Assembly (NCBI RefSeq): GCF_010993745.1
Contig: NZ_WOTN01000002.1
Span: 1,178,001-1,242,000 of the forward strand
Length of the DNA: 64,000 nucleotides
Origin: Fodinicola acaciae
GTDB taxonomy: Bacteria; Actinomycetota; Actinomycetes; Mycobacteriales; HKI-0501
Direction of reading: 5' to 3'
In this document: positions 15,070-23,908 of the stretch, piece after piece
How positions within the stretch are numbered: the first letter of the stretch is position 1
Layout of the letters: the number at the start of each line of letters is the position of its first letter
Translations under genes and position numbers: made by a program
The notes under the pieces: model-generated
Told to the model about the DNA's origin: nothing
Seen by the model: the letters and a program-made list of their open reading frames with translations, nothing else
Databases searched by the model: none

Positions 15070-16329
15070 TTAGCCTTCGATCCTCCGGAGCAGTCGTGTC
15101 GCGACAGCGGCCACGATTTCCGCGCTGCCGCGTGCAAACGGCGCCGGCATGCCGTAATAGCGGTGTGCGGCATCGATTTCGTAGCCGCCGCTGTCGTACG
15201 CATCGGCGGTCGGCAGATAGCCAGGACAGTCATCGGCATAGCCGGCGACGATGCAACCGTGTGCAGCGGAGGCCTTCTCGATCGCGGTGCCGGTCGTCAG
15301 AAACGGCTCGCCAGGAAGGAAAACCAGGCTGACGCCGCCCCAGCCGAAGGCTGTCACGCGACCGTTCCAGACGCCGGCGCGTCCGGCGCCGGGCCGGCCG
15401 GACCAGTCGATCCAGGTGCGCAACACCGCGGCCTGTCCCGGTGTGGCATCGACCAACTCGGCCCGCCATCGCTGAGCCAGCTCGGCTGGTGACAGCTCAT
15501 CAACCGTACGCAGTTGCAACGAAATCCGCTCGATCGCGGCCTTGGCGCGACCGGTCACGGGTACGCGCCGCCAGTCGGCGTCCGCGACCGCGCGCGCCAG
15601 CTCACCGCCGATCCGTTCCGCCTCAACGAAAGTCCGCGAGGCGGTCGGAGCGGTCGCGTACGACGCCGTGGCCAGGTGACCGGTGTTGATGTCGCCGGCG
15701 CAGCCGGTCAGAAACAGCACTGGCGCGCCCGACGCCGCTTCCAGCTGAGCACGCAGCGCGGCGGGATAATCGGCGGTGAGCTGGCGATTGTCGGCGCCGA
15801 GAACGACCGGATGGCACGGATAACTGGCGATCGTCGCAATCGTCTCGCCGCTGGTCGCTGTCCAGCGAAGCGCTCGCAGGCGCGCCGCGTCCGGATGACC
15901 GCCGCGCCGCCGGTCGGTCGCGATCGGCAGCGCGCCGGCATCGGCAAACTCCAGCGTCGCCGGCCGTTGTCGTTGCCTGGCACGGATCGCGGCGCGTACG
16001 CCGGCGCGTACGACCAGATCGGCCGCCTTGTCGTCGACGGCGCCGAGCCGGCCGGTCATCACGGCCGGACCGCCGTGCGTGTGCGTCGCGGTCACCACCA
16101 TCCGGTCGGAGTCGAATGGTGCCTCGGCGCGGATGCGCTCAGACATCCGGTCGTCCACGCCGACCACGTCGGCCGCGACCACGCAAGTGTCGCCAACCGC
16201 GAGCGCTCGCACCGAAATCGGATCGTGCACACCGGTCGACGGCTCTGATCGTGCGGCGAATCCGGACATGCGCACCGGCCAGCCCGGCGTCGCGTCCTCG
16301 ACCGCGACGCCGACGGGGATGCCGTTCAC
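15070..16329 (-). CDS. Neutral/alkaline ceramidase-domain-like hydrolase
   Basis: A 419-residue protein of the neutral ceramidase N-terminal-domain type. The zinc-site signature VVTATHTHGGP is visible near residue 97, followed by IASYPCHPVVLG and VLFLTGCAGDINTGH, which match the conserved TH-x-H, HP and GD-N blocks of that family. No signal peptide is seen, so it should be cytoplasmic. In bacterial sugar clusters such proteins are uncharacterised amidases, so N-deacylation of an amino sugar would fit, but this is inference. The GTG at 16329 lies 11 bases after the SIS gene stop and has a weak RBS. It is the last gene of the SSS operon; repeat copy B follows its stop. Confidence 0.8.
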   Translation of the reverse strand: MNGIPVGVAVEDATPGWPVRMSGFAARSEPSTGVHDPISVRALAVGDTCVVAADVVGVDDRMSERIRAEAPFDSDRMVVTATHTHGGPAVMTGRLGAVDDKAADLVVRAGVRAAIRARQRQRPATLEFADAGALPIATDRRRGGHPDAARLRALRWTATSGETIATIASYPCHPVVLGADNRQLTADYPAALRAQLEAASGAPVLFLTGCAGDINTGHLATASYATAPTASRTFVEAERIGGELARAVADADWRRVPVTGRAKAAIERISLQLRTVDELSPAELAQRWRAELVDATPGQAAVLRTWIDWSGRPGAGRAGVWNGRVTAFGWGGVSLVFLPGEPFLTTGTAIEKASAAHGCIVAGYADDCPGYLPTADAYDSGGYEIDAAHRYYGMPAPFARGSAEIVAAVATRLLRRIEG

Positions 16330-16339
16330 CCGCGCCGGC

Positions 16340-17095
16340 TCACAACCACCGGACCCGGCCGGTGAACCGCGAGACGAAGGCACGGTTGGCCTCGTCGCCG
16401 CCGGACGCGTTGCCACTGCGCCAAATCGGTGGCGAGACGCCGCTTTCGGTGAGTTTTTCCAGCGTACGCAACACAAGCACGTTGAGAGCGTACGCATTGG
16501 CAAACGTCGACACTGCTGCGACCGGCTCGCTTACTCCCGGCACCTCGACGACCGCGTCGCCGATCGGCACTTTCGTGTCGATGGCGACCTCGACCAGGTC
16601 GTGCAGATTCGCCTTGGTGGGATGGCGGGCCGGATGGTCGGCCGCGGTGTTTTCCGCGTGTGCGCGAGAACTCACGCCGATTGTCCGCACGCCGCGCTCA
16701 CGTGCCGTCAGCGCCGCGTCGATGAGCGCGGCGTTGATGCCGTAAGCGTTGACCAGGATCAGCAGGTCTGTCGCGCCGAGGCCGGAGTTTTCGATGACCA
16801 CGCGGCCATATCCGGGCGTACGCTCGATGGCCATCGACCGCAGGGCGCCGTTGGACAACAGTGTGCCTTCGTCGAGGATCGCCGACACGTGCATCAGGCC
16901 GCCGGCGCGGAAGAAGATCTCCTGTGCGGCCAGGTTGGAGTGGCCGCCGGGTCCGAAGACGTGCACCAGCCGGTCGGCGCTGATCTGCCCCGCCAGCAGG
17001 CCGGCGGCTCGGTCGATCGCCGCCGCCTCCTCGTCGAGGATCCGGGTGAGCAGGCCGGTGATCGTGTCGAGATAGCCGCGGCCGAGCGACCTCAC
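16340..17095 (-). CDS. SIS-domain sugar isomerase-like protein (UPF0309 type)
   Basis: A 251-residue protein with one SIS (sugar isomerase) domain. The block VFGPGGHSNLAAQEIFFRAG near residue 45, then LRSMAIERTPGYG and DLLILVNAYGINAALIDAA, match the UPF0309 family, where the third block usually reads with a SNSG-like turn. Here the Ser/Thr phosphate-binding residues of that turn are replaced (VNAYG), so ligand binding may differ. The GTG start overlaps the stop of the AGE gene (GTGA). SIS proteins bind phosphosugars for isomerisation, deamination or ether cleavage. With an epimerase and a symporter next door, a role in amino-sugar or acid-sugar breakdown is likely. Confidence 0.85.
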   Translation of the reverse strand: MRSLGRGYLDTITGLLTRILDEEAAAIDRAAGLLAGQISADRLVHVFGPGGHSNLAAQEIFFRAGGLMHVSAILDEGTLLSNGALRSMAIERTPGYGRVVIENSGLGATDLLILVNAYGINAALIDAALTARERGVRTIGVSSRAHAENTAADHPARHPTKANLHDLVEVAIDTKVPIGDAVVEVPGVSEPVAAVSTFANAYALNVLVLRTLEKLTESGVSPPIWRSGNASGGDEANRAFVSRFTGRVRWL

Positions 17096-18333
17096 GAGTT
17101 TTCCTTCCGCAGCTTGGCGGACAGCAGCAGGGCGCGGGCGACGTGGAACGGGTCCTTGACCGGCAGGCCGACCACCTGGTCGAGCGGAGCGCCGCGGCGG
17201 TCGCGGATCTGGATCCACTCACGGCCTTGCGGCGCTGGAAAAGTCGCGTAGGTGTAGTCGCGGATCCGGTCGTGCCAGTCCATCAGCTCGCCCGACTCGA
17301 AGCGACTGGCCAGCAGCGCGGTCGCATACAGAGACTCCGCGTGTGGCCACCAAAGTTTCGTCGACCAGGTGCGGTCGACCAGCTCCTCGTACGCGACACC
17401 GATCCGGTCGCCGACCGGTGGTCCGCCGTCGCGGTCGACGAACCGGAACAGGCCGCCGTCCTGCTCGTCCCACCCCAGGCGCAACGACTCGACCGCGCGG
17501 CGCACCATCCAGTCGCCGAGTTTCGGCCTGATTTCCGGTAAAGCGTCGGCCGTGTCGACCAGAAACCAGAGCATCTCCAGCACGTGTCCGGGCGTGCGGT
17601 GCCTGGCCATCAGCGTGCCCGCCGGCCGCCGGTCGGCATACGCGAAATCCGCCGGCACCGCGTCGGCCGCACCTCGGATCAGCTCGTCGGCATGGGAAAG
17701 TGCGACCTCCTTCGCGGCGCTGTCCTGTGTGGCGCGAAAAAGCGCGGTGGCCGCGCTCAACATCATCATGCCGACGGCGAGACTGGTCATGCCGTCTGGG
17801 ACCGGATACGGCTCGGTGCGGATCGCGCCGTCGCGTACGCGCCGGCCGGCCGACTCGAGCAGCTGTGCCGCCACGGCTGTCCACTGTGGACAACGCGGAT
17901 CGCCGGTGTTGCCGACCGCGGCGCCGGCGAGGCCGAGCACGACGAACAGGTCCGCGTAGAGGCTGGAGTGCAGCGAGCCGTCCGGCTGCTTGACCGGCCG
18001 GCCGTCGGCGGTCAGCTGATAGATCGTGCTGTCGTCGGGCAGGATGGCGTTGGCAACCAGGAAGTCGGCCGTACGTGCCGCTCGCTCGGCCGCCTTATCG
18101 GCACCGTACAACGGAAAGTCGGAGGTCGCGATGGCGCCGGTCAGCCAGGCCCAGCGGCCCTGGCTCCAGGTGTACTTGTCGGTGGAGACCAGCTCGCCGT
18201 CGTTGCTGAAGCAGGTGAAGACGCCGCCGCGGTCGTCGTCGGAGCCGTTGTCGAACCACCACGGCAGCACCTGCGCGTTGAGGTGGCGCAGATCTTCGGC
18301 TGCCGCGGCGGAGATCCGTTCGTGCGGTGTCAT
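17092..18333 (-). CDS. AGE family sugar epimerase/isomerase
   Basis: A 413-residue alpha/alpha-toroid enzyme of the N-acylglucosamine 2-epimerase family, of standard length. Hallmarks: YTWSQGRWAWL near residue 55, HRTPGHVLEMLWFL with the catalytic-region His, STKLWWPHAESLYATALL, and LPVKDPFHVARALL close to the C-terminus (family PxKGPFHxPR block). Members interconvert N-acyl-glucosamine and N-acyl-mannosamine or isomerise other aldoses and ketoses without phosphate. It overlaps its neighbours on both sides (ATGA with the symporter, GTGA with the SIS gene), so it very probably acts on the sugar the symporter brings in. Confidence 0.92.
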   Translation of the reverse strand: MTPHERISAAAAEDLRHLNAQVLPWWFDNGSDDDRGGVFTCFSNDGELVSTDKYTWSQGRWAWLTGAIATSDFPLYGADKAAERAARTADFLVANAILPDDSTIYQLTADGRPVKQPDGSLHSSLYADLFVVLGLAGAAVGNTGDPRCPQWTAVAAQLLESAGRRVRDGAIRTEPYPVPDGMTSLAVGMMMLSAATALFRATQDSAAKEVALSHADELIRGAADAVPADFAYADRRPAGTLMARHRTPGHVLEMLWFLVDTADALPEIRPKLGDWMVRRAVESLRLGWDEQDGGLFRFVDRDGGPPVGDRIGVAYEELVDRTWSTKLWWPHAESLYATALLASRFESGELMDWHDRIRDYTYATFPAPQGREWIQIRDRRGAPLDQVVGLPVKDPFHVARALLLSAKLRKENS

Positions 18334-19850
18334 GCGGTGACGGTTTCCTTTTCGGTCGGTGGAGTGTCGGTGTCCAGGCTGGCCAACAGAGCGTCCGCTT
18401 TCGTGTCATGCCACGGTTTGACCAGACCGACGCCGAGGAAGACCAACAGGGAGACCACGATCGGCGCCGCGACGGTGACCGCCTGGCTGGCGTCGCCGAG
18501 AGTCTTGATCCAGCTGGCCAGCACGTATTTGGTCAGTGCGAAGGTGACCAGCCCGGCGGCCCAGGACAGGATCGCCGCTGCCGGTCCGCAGCGGCGGAAC
18601 GGCCGAAGCATTCCCAGCAGCATCGGCACCGCGATCGGTCCGACCAGCGCGCCGAACCACAGGATGAGCAGGCCGATCACGCCGCCGAAGGAGTCGGCGG
18701 TGAGTGCGATGACCATGGACAGGCCGATGAAAAGTACGGTCGCGACGCGGCCGGCGGTCAGCTCCAGCCGGCTTTCCTTGAGATCGCGCCGCCGGGTGAG
18801 CGCCGGAATGATGTCGCGTACGACCACCGCCGAAATCGCGTTTGCGTCCGACGAGGTCATCGCCATGGTGTGTGAGAACATTCCGGCCAGCACCAGGCCG
18901 ATCAGGCCGGCCGGCAGGAGTTTGGTCGCCAGCAACGCATACGACTGCGTCGGATCGGCCAGGTGCGGCAGGATGATCGGGGCGGCCCACATCGGGAAGA
19001 ACAGGACCAGCGGCCACACCAGGTAGAGCGCGGCGGAGAACAGGCTGGCGCGGCGCGCCGCCGAGCCGGTCGGGGAGGCGATGAACCGCTGTGCCAGGTT
19101 CCAGGTGCCGCCGCTGTAGGAAACGGTCGAGATCAGGCAGTACGCGAGGAAAAACCACGCCGAATACTGGCCGTTGAACAGGTTCGAGTGCTCCGGCGGC
19201 AGTTTCTGCCAGATCGTCCACAGGCCCGACACGCCACCGAGCGTCGCCAGCACGATGACGAACATGACGACGCCGGCGACCAGCTGGATGAGAAACTGGC
19301 CGAAATCGGTGAGCGCGTCGGCCCAAAGCCCGCCGACCGTCGCGTAGATCAGCGTGACGCCGCCGGTCAGCAGGATCCCCCACACCAACGGCACGCCGGC
19401 GAAAACGTTCAGCAGCACCGCGCTGGCCGTCCACTTCGCGCCAACGTCGAAAACCTTGAGCACCGCACCGCTCCAGGCCATCACCTGCTGCGTCGGCACG
19501 TTGAAGCGTACGGCCAGATATTCCAGCGGCGACACGATGTGCAGCCGGTCGCGCAGCCGCGACCAGCGTGGCGCGAAGACGAAGGCGCAGACCGTGCAGG
19601 CGATCGCGATCGTCACGGCCCACCAGACATACAACGCGAAGCCGTTGGTGTAGGCAATTGCCGCGTACGCCACGAAAACCGCCGCGCTGTAGCCGGACAT
19701 GTGGTGCGAGATGCCGGCCAGCCAGGCCGGCATCCGGCCACCGGCGGTGAAGAAGTCGGCCGGCGTACGGACCCGGCGCCGAGCCCAGACACCGACGAAC
19801 ACCATCGCGACGAAGTAGGCGGCGAGGACGGTCCAGTCCAGGACGTGCAT
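18330..19850 (-). CDS. Sodium:solute symporter (SSS family)
   Basis: A 506-residue inner-membrane carrier with about 13 helices. Recognisable blocks are FFTAGGRMPAWLAGISHHMS near residue 31, GGLWADALTDFGQFLIQLVA and AGMFSHTMAMTSSDANAIS, the sodium-binding region of SSS carriers. It imports a solute, such as a sugar or an acid, with sodium. The ATG at 19850 is chosen because GAGGAGG precedes it. It is the first gene of a four-gene run with AGE, SIS and ceramidase-like genes and is divergent from a sensor regulator whose promoter carries a 10-base palindrome. Confidence 0.93.
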   Translation of the reverse strand: MHVLDWTVLAAYFVAMVFVGVWARRRVRTPADFFTAGGRMPAWLAGISHHMSGYSAAVFVAYAAIAYTNGFALYVWWAVTIAIACTVCAFVFAPRWSRLRDRLHIVSPLEYLAVRFNVPTQQVMAWSGAVLKVFDVGAKWTASAVLLNVFAGVPLVWGILLTGGVTLIYATVGGLWADALTDFGQFLIQLVAGVVMFVIVLATLGGVSGLWTIWQKLPPEHSNLFNGQYSAWFFLAYCLISTVSYSGGTWNLAQRFIASPTGSAARRASLFSAALYLVWPLVLFFPMWAAPIILPHLADPTQSYALLATKLLPAGLIGLVLAGMFSHTMAMTSSDANAISAVVVRDIIPALTRRRDLKESRLELTAGRVATVLFIGLSMVIALTADSFGGVIGLLILWFGALVGPIAVPMLLGMLRPFRRCGPAAAILSWAAGLVTFALTKYVLASWIKTLGDASQAVTVAAPIVVSLLVFLGVGLVKPWHDTKADALLASLDTDTPPTEKETVTA

Positions 19851-19989
19851 GTCGGCCTCCTCGGCAGCCGCTGTCCTAAAGCCTCGTTTTTGCATCGGAT
19901 GCGGATAGCGTGTCGCCCGATCCGACGCCTGTCAAGGCCAAGAGAGCAAGTAGATCTTGACGACACGGTCGCGATGCGTCACATTCATC

Positions 19990-20017
19990 GGTGTCCAAAG
20001 CGGCAGTTTTGGACACC
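19990..20017. promoter_or_regulatory. Perfect 10-base inverted repeat, likely operator
   Basis: GGTGTCCAAA, an 8-base spacer, then TTTGGACACC: both arms are perfect. It lies 18 bases before the GTG of the regulator gene and about 140 bases from the symporter start, in the only divergent gap of this block. A related half-site, TGTCCTAAA, occurs near 19872. Autoregulation and control of the SSS operon are likely. Confidence 0.65.
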
Positions 20018-20034
20018 AGTGGCAGGAGAAGATC

Positions 20035-21381
20035 GTGGCGGAACGGGATCTGCAGGTGGTTGGCGAGCGTACGCCGGAGATGGCGATCGGCCTGTTCGGG
20101 CCGCGGACGGCTGTGCGCGCGATGATGGCCGCCGGCAAGGCGATGCTGGCGCGCGATCCGCGCCGCTCGGTGCGTTTCCTGCCGGCCGCGCACGACGACG
20201 TGGCCGAAGCCGCAGACGGCTATGCCCGGCTCGCCGACCGGATCGACGCGGCGGTTTTCTCCGGTCCGTGGCATTACGACCTGGCGCGGGAATCCGGCTA
20301 TTTGTCGGTGCCGGCGTCGTACGTGCGGCTCAGCGGCGCCGCGCTCTATTCGACATTGCTGCGTGGTCGCATCAACGACCAGCTGGACCTGACCAGGATC
20401 AGCATCGACTCGCTCAGCCGCGAGTCGGTGGAGGAGGCGTACGCGGAGATCGAGGTCGACTCGTCCGCGGTGCGTTGCTCGCCGTACACGGATCCGGCTT
20501 CTGCCCTGGAATTCGCCGATTTCCACCGGCCGCTGCTGGAATCGGGCACGGTGACCACGGCGCTGACCACGATCCTTGGTGTCGAGCAACAACTGCGTGC
20601 CGAGGGGTTTTCGGCGATGCGGATCCGCCCGACGCCGGCCACCGTACGCGAGGCGCTGGAGACCGCGGTTTTGCTCGGCTATGGCACGAAACTGGAAGGC
20701 CAGCAGATCGCGATGCTGGCGGTGCAGGTGGTCACCGAGGGATCGCTGGCCGGCCACACGAGCTACTGGCAGCAGGAGGCGGTGCTGGGGGTGCATCGGA
20801 TGCTGCTCGACGAAGCACGCGCGGTCGGTGCGACCGTTGTTCGCAGAAGTGACGGCCAGTTCGGCATTACCACGACATACGACGGTCTGGACGCGCTCAC
20901 CTCCCATCTGACCCACGCGCCTTTCGTGACAGCGGTGAAACAACAGCTCGGCCTGCCGCTGGCGGTCGGCATCGGAGTCGGCCACACCGCTCGCGACGCC
21001 GAGGCCAACGCGTACGCCGGACTCGACTCGGCCCTGGAGCGGCACGGCGACGTGGCGGTCTATCTGGACGGCAGCGACCGGCAGCTGGTGCTGTCGGCTT
21101 CCGCGCCGCGCGAGCCGGCGCCGGCCGGCGAGCAGTCGCGTGCCGAGCAGATGTTGGAACGGATCGTCGCCGCGCATCCGGACGACCTGATCGTGGACGT
21201 CGCGGACGTGAGCGCCGCGCTTGAGGTGACCGGTCGTACCGGCCGGCGAATGCTCAAACAGTTGGTGGAGGCCGGATTGGCGTGGCCGCTGCCGGCGCAG
21301 CCGACACCCGGCGGCGGCCGGCCGCGGCTGCGGTTTCGCTTACTGCCGACCAAGATCTCGCCGGAATCACTGTCCAGCTGA
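20035..21381 (+). CDS. Putative cytoplasmic sensor-type transcription regulator
   Basis: A 448-residue soluble protein. Residues 1-220 look like an alpha/beta sensor of PrpR-N or periplasmic-binding type (VGERTPEMAIGLFGPRTAVR, then LETAVLLGYGTKLEGQQIAM). Residues 230-350 hold VGIGVGHTARDAEANAYAGL, the pattern of GGDEF-like or GTP-cyclohydrolase-III-like domains. The C-terminal 70 residues (VSAALEVTGRTGRRMLKQLV) look like a winged helix that could bind DNA. The GTG has an AGGAGA RBS. It is divergent from the SSS operon with a perfect palindrome between, and followed after 13 bases by the DUF4091 gene. Assignment as a regulator is inference from architecture and position. Confidence 0.7.
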   Translation: MAERDLQVVGERTPEMAIGLFGPRTAVRAMMAAGKAMLARDPRRSVRFLPAAHDDVAEAADGYARLADRIDAAVFSGPWHYDLARESGYLSVPASYVRLSGAALYSTLLRGRINDQLDLTRISIDSLSRESVEEAYAEIEVDSSAVRCSPYTDPASALEFADFHRPLLESGTVTTALTTILGVEQQLRAEGFSAMRIRPTPATVREALETAVLLGYGTKLEGQQIAMLAVQVVTEGSLAGHTSYWQQEAVLGVHRMLLDEARAVGATVVRRSDGQFGITTTYDGLDALTSHLTHAPFVTAVKQQLGLPLAVGIGVGHTARDAEANAYAGLDSALERHGDVAVYLDGSDRQLVLSASAPREPAPAGEQSRAEQMLERIVAAHPDDLIVDVADVSAALEVTGRTGRRMLKQLVEAGLAWPLPAQPTPGGGRPRLRFRLLPTKISPESLSS

Positions 21382-21394
21382 GGAGAAGTCAGAG

Positions 21395-23833
21395 GTGTTC
21401 CAAACGGCGCGGCGGCCGGTGCTGGCCGTCATCTTTTTCCTTGTCCTCGCACTGATCGGTGTGCCGGCGTATGCGGCCGCCGACGTGCCGCTCGCGGACT
21501 TCGAGACCGCTGACCTGACCGGCGTGACGGTCGCCGCGTCCAGCGATCACACCGCGGTCAGCGATGCTTTCGCGACCAGCGGCGGCGGCTCGTTGCGTTT
21601 TGACATGGCCAGCACGGAATCCAAGGACAGTCGAGTCTTTCCACGTGTATGGCTGGAAAACGGCACCGCGCTCGCGCCGGCCGACTGGCGCGCGCATGCC
21701 TATCTGCGGGTCGCCGTTTTCAGCGCCAATCCGGATCCGTTGACGATTTACCTGGTCGTACGCGACAAAGCCGGCAAATATCTGCAACGATCGCTGCCGG
21801 CTGGCGCGTACGCGGTGCGGGTTTTCTCGGTGCGTACGGCCGACATCGCCGCGGCCGGCGTCGACCTGGCCAACCTCCTGCAGGTGCAGATCAGCACCGA
21901 CCGTGGACCGGTCGCCAAGACGTTCTACGTCGATGACGTACGGCTGGCCGACACTCCGGCAGACGAGGCCGCTGTGCAGGCTGCCAGTGCGCCAAAAGTC
22001 ATCGGTGTGATGGGTCTGCCGGCGCTGGCCGCGCGCGATCACGGCGATTTGGCGACAGTCCGGCGGTTGCTGCGACCCGGGACGGCGCAGCCAGACGGTG
22101 CGCTGCGCGCGCAGTACGACGGCCTCGCGTCGCGGATCTCTTATCTGGCAGGGAAGATCCCGTCGCTCGGTGACGACGTCGACACCGCGCGGTCGATCTT
22201 TGCCGAGCTGACCAACGATCATTGGCTGATCGCGCGGCTGGCCGGTCGTGCGCAGGCCAGGACGGCCAGGCCGTACGCGCCGGTCGGCCTCGGCTTCGCC
22301 GACTCGATGTCGCTGGTCTATCCGCGCGATCTGCCCTGCCACTGTTCGTGGTCCGGCGGACGCGTCGAACTTGCCCGCGGTGAATACGAAAACGTGCAGC
22401 TGGTGGCCGTTCCCTACGGTCTGGGCCTGAAAAACGCGGCCGTACGCGCGATCGGCGGCCGCGGTCTGTCGGTCCAGGTGCATCCGGTCGGCTCGGTCAA
22501 TCTGGCGCCCCCGGTGCAGCCACGGCCCGGCACGCCGACCGACTGGCGGCCGAGTTGGTATGCCGGCTGGACGCCGGATCCGATCCTCACCAGCCGATCC
22601 GCGGTCGACGTCGCCGGCGATGATTTCCAGGCGTACTGGCTGCAGGTGTACGTGCCGGCGGCGGCGCGCGCCGGCACTTACCATCTCATTCTCGAGCTGA
22701 CCGCGACCGGCATCGCGCCGCAACGGACGCGGCTCGACGTCCAGGTCTGGCCGGTGACGATTCCGGACCGGTCGGCGTTGCGGACGGCGATTGGCAGCGA
22801 TCCCAAGGCATACGCGGAGCCGTACGGTGTCACCGACCCGGCGCAGGTCGCCGAGCTCAACAAGACCGAGCAACGGTTTCTCGCGCAGTTCAAGCTGCAG
22901 CCGGACAACATCTATCGCAGCATCTACGAGCCGGACCCGCCGAGCGTCGAGTCGCTCCGGCAGATCGGCGGCCTGCGGCAGTTCAACATCTGGTATTTCG
23001 ACCCGCGGTTGTTCGACCTGACCAAGCCAGCGACCTGGGACGCGCAGGCCGACCGGCTTTTCGACCGTATCCAGCCGTTTGTCGACCAATATCGCGCCGC
23101 CGGCCTGATCGGCAAGGCCTATCTCTATTGCTGTGACGAGAGCACCGCGCAGTATTTTCCACTGATCAAACAGGTGTTGACCCGGTTCAAGCTGCGGTTT
23201 GCCGACGTGAAGGTGCTCTCGACCGCGATCGACGACCAGATGGGGACGCAGAACGGCCTCGCGAACCTCGTCGACTGGTGGGTCCGCGACGTGCCGTGGT
23301 ATTCGGCATCCGTCGTGCAGCAACGACATCAGGAGGGCCTGGAGGCCTGGTGGTATCTGCACGCCGGTGTCGCCAACCCCTGTCCCAACGTCTTCGTCGG
23401 CTATGACCCCGGACAGCTGCGGACGCTGCTTGGTCCGATGTCTTACCAGTCCAATGTGGACGGCTTCCTCTACTACCGGGTGGACCGCTGGTATGGCCAC
23501 CAGGTGCTCGCCGACGGACCGCTGTCCAGCTGGGATCCGCGCACCTGGGGGGATGTCGCCGGTGACGGATCGCTGCTCTATCCGGGACCGGACGGCCCGA
23601 TGCCGTCGATCCGGCTGCAGAATCTGCGCGACGGCCTGGAAGACTACAACTTGCTGGTGACTCTCAAGGACGCGTTGGCGCACGGTCACGTCGATCCGGT
23701 CACACGAGCGCGCGCCGAGCGGCTGTTGTCCGCGTACGACGTGGTGACCGACCAGCGTCAGTACGTCCGCGATCCGGTCGCGTACCGGCATTGGCGCTCC
23801 GCCGTCGGTGAACTCGCGGCGCGGCTTGGATAA
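21395..23833 (+). CDS. Secreted DUF4091 / GH123-like glycosidase
   Basis: An 812-residue exported protein. Signal peptide at residues 1-28 (VLAVIFFLVLALIGVPAYA). Residues 30-190 form a beta-sandwich carbohydrate-binding-like domain (DFETADLTGVTVAAS, FYVDDVRLAD). The C-terminal half has the DUF4091 signature: GLEAWWYLHAGVANPCPN, DGFLYYRVDRWY, LLYPGPDGPMPSIRLQNLRD and GLEDYNLL. Between them, AYLYCCDESTAQYF gives an Asp-Glu pair of the type used by GH123-like N-acetylgalactosaminidases. It sits 13 bases after the regulator gene and is probably co-transcribed. It could free an amino sugar outside the cell for the neighbouring symporter. Start is GTG with GAGGAGA upstream. Confidence 0.85.
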   Translation: MFQTARRPVLAVIFFLVLALIGVPAYAAADVPLADFETADLTGVTVAASSDHTAVSDAFATSGGGSLRFDMASTESKDSRVFPRVWLENGTALAPADWRAHAYLRVAVFSANPDPLTIYLVVRDKAGKYLQRSLPAGAYAVRVFSVRTADIAAAGVDLANLLQVQISTDRGPVAKTFYVDDVRLADTPADEAAVQAASAPKVIGVMGLPALAARDHGDLATVRRLLRPGTAQPDGALRAQYDGLASRISYLAGKIPSLGDDVDTARSIFAELTNDHWLIARLAGRAQARTARPYAPVGLGFADSMSLVYPRDLPCHCSWSGGRVELARGEYENVQLVAVPYGLGLKNAAVRAIGGRGLSVQVHPVGSVNLAPPVQPRPGTPTDWRPSWYAGWTPDPILTSRSAVDVAGDDFQAYWLQVYVPAAARAGTYHLILELTATGIAPQRTRLDVQVWPVTIPDRSALRTAIGSDPKAYAEPYGVTDPAQVAELNKTEQRFLAQFKLQPDNIYRSIYEPDPPSVESLRQIGGLRQFNIWYFDPRLFDLTKPATWDAQADRLFDRIQPFVDQYRAAGLIGKAYLYCCDESTAQYFPLIKQVLTRFKLRFADVKVLSTAIDDQMGTQNGLANLVDWWVRDVPWYSASVVQQRHQEGLEAWWYLHAGVANPCPNVFVGYDPGQLRTLLGPMSYQSNVDGFLYYRVDRWYGHQVLADGPLSSWDPRTWGDVAGDGSLLYPGPDGPMPSIRLQNLRDGLEDYNLLVTLKDALAHGHVDPVTRARAERLLSAYDVVTDQRQYVRDPVAYRHWRSAVGELAARLG

Positions 23834-23908
23834 GCTCCGACTTAAGTCTGACTCTGCGCTCGCCGCCGGACCGATGTGCCCGTCGGCGGTGGCTGGAAGA
23901 ATGGCCGG

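Noticed and set aside
14682-15239. A 185-codon minus-strand frame overlapping the ceramidase-like gene and repeat copy B
   Set aside because: Its first half is a shadow of the ceramidase-like gene. Only the short repeat-derived segment shows conservation, so it is described as a repeat.
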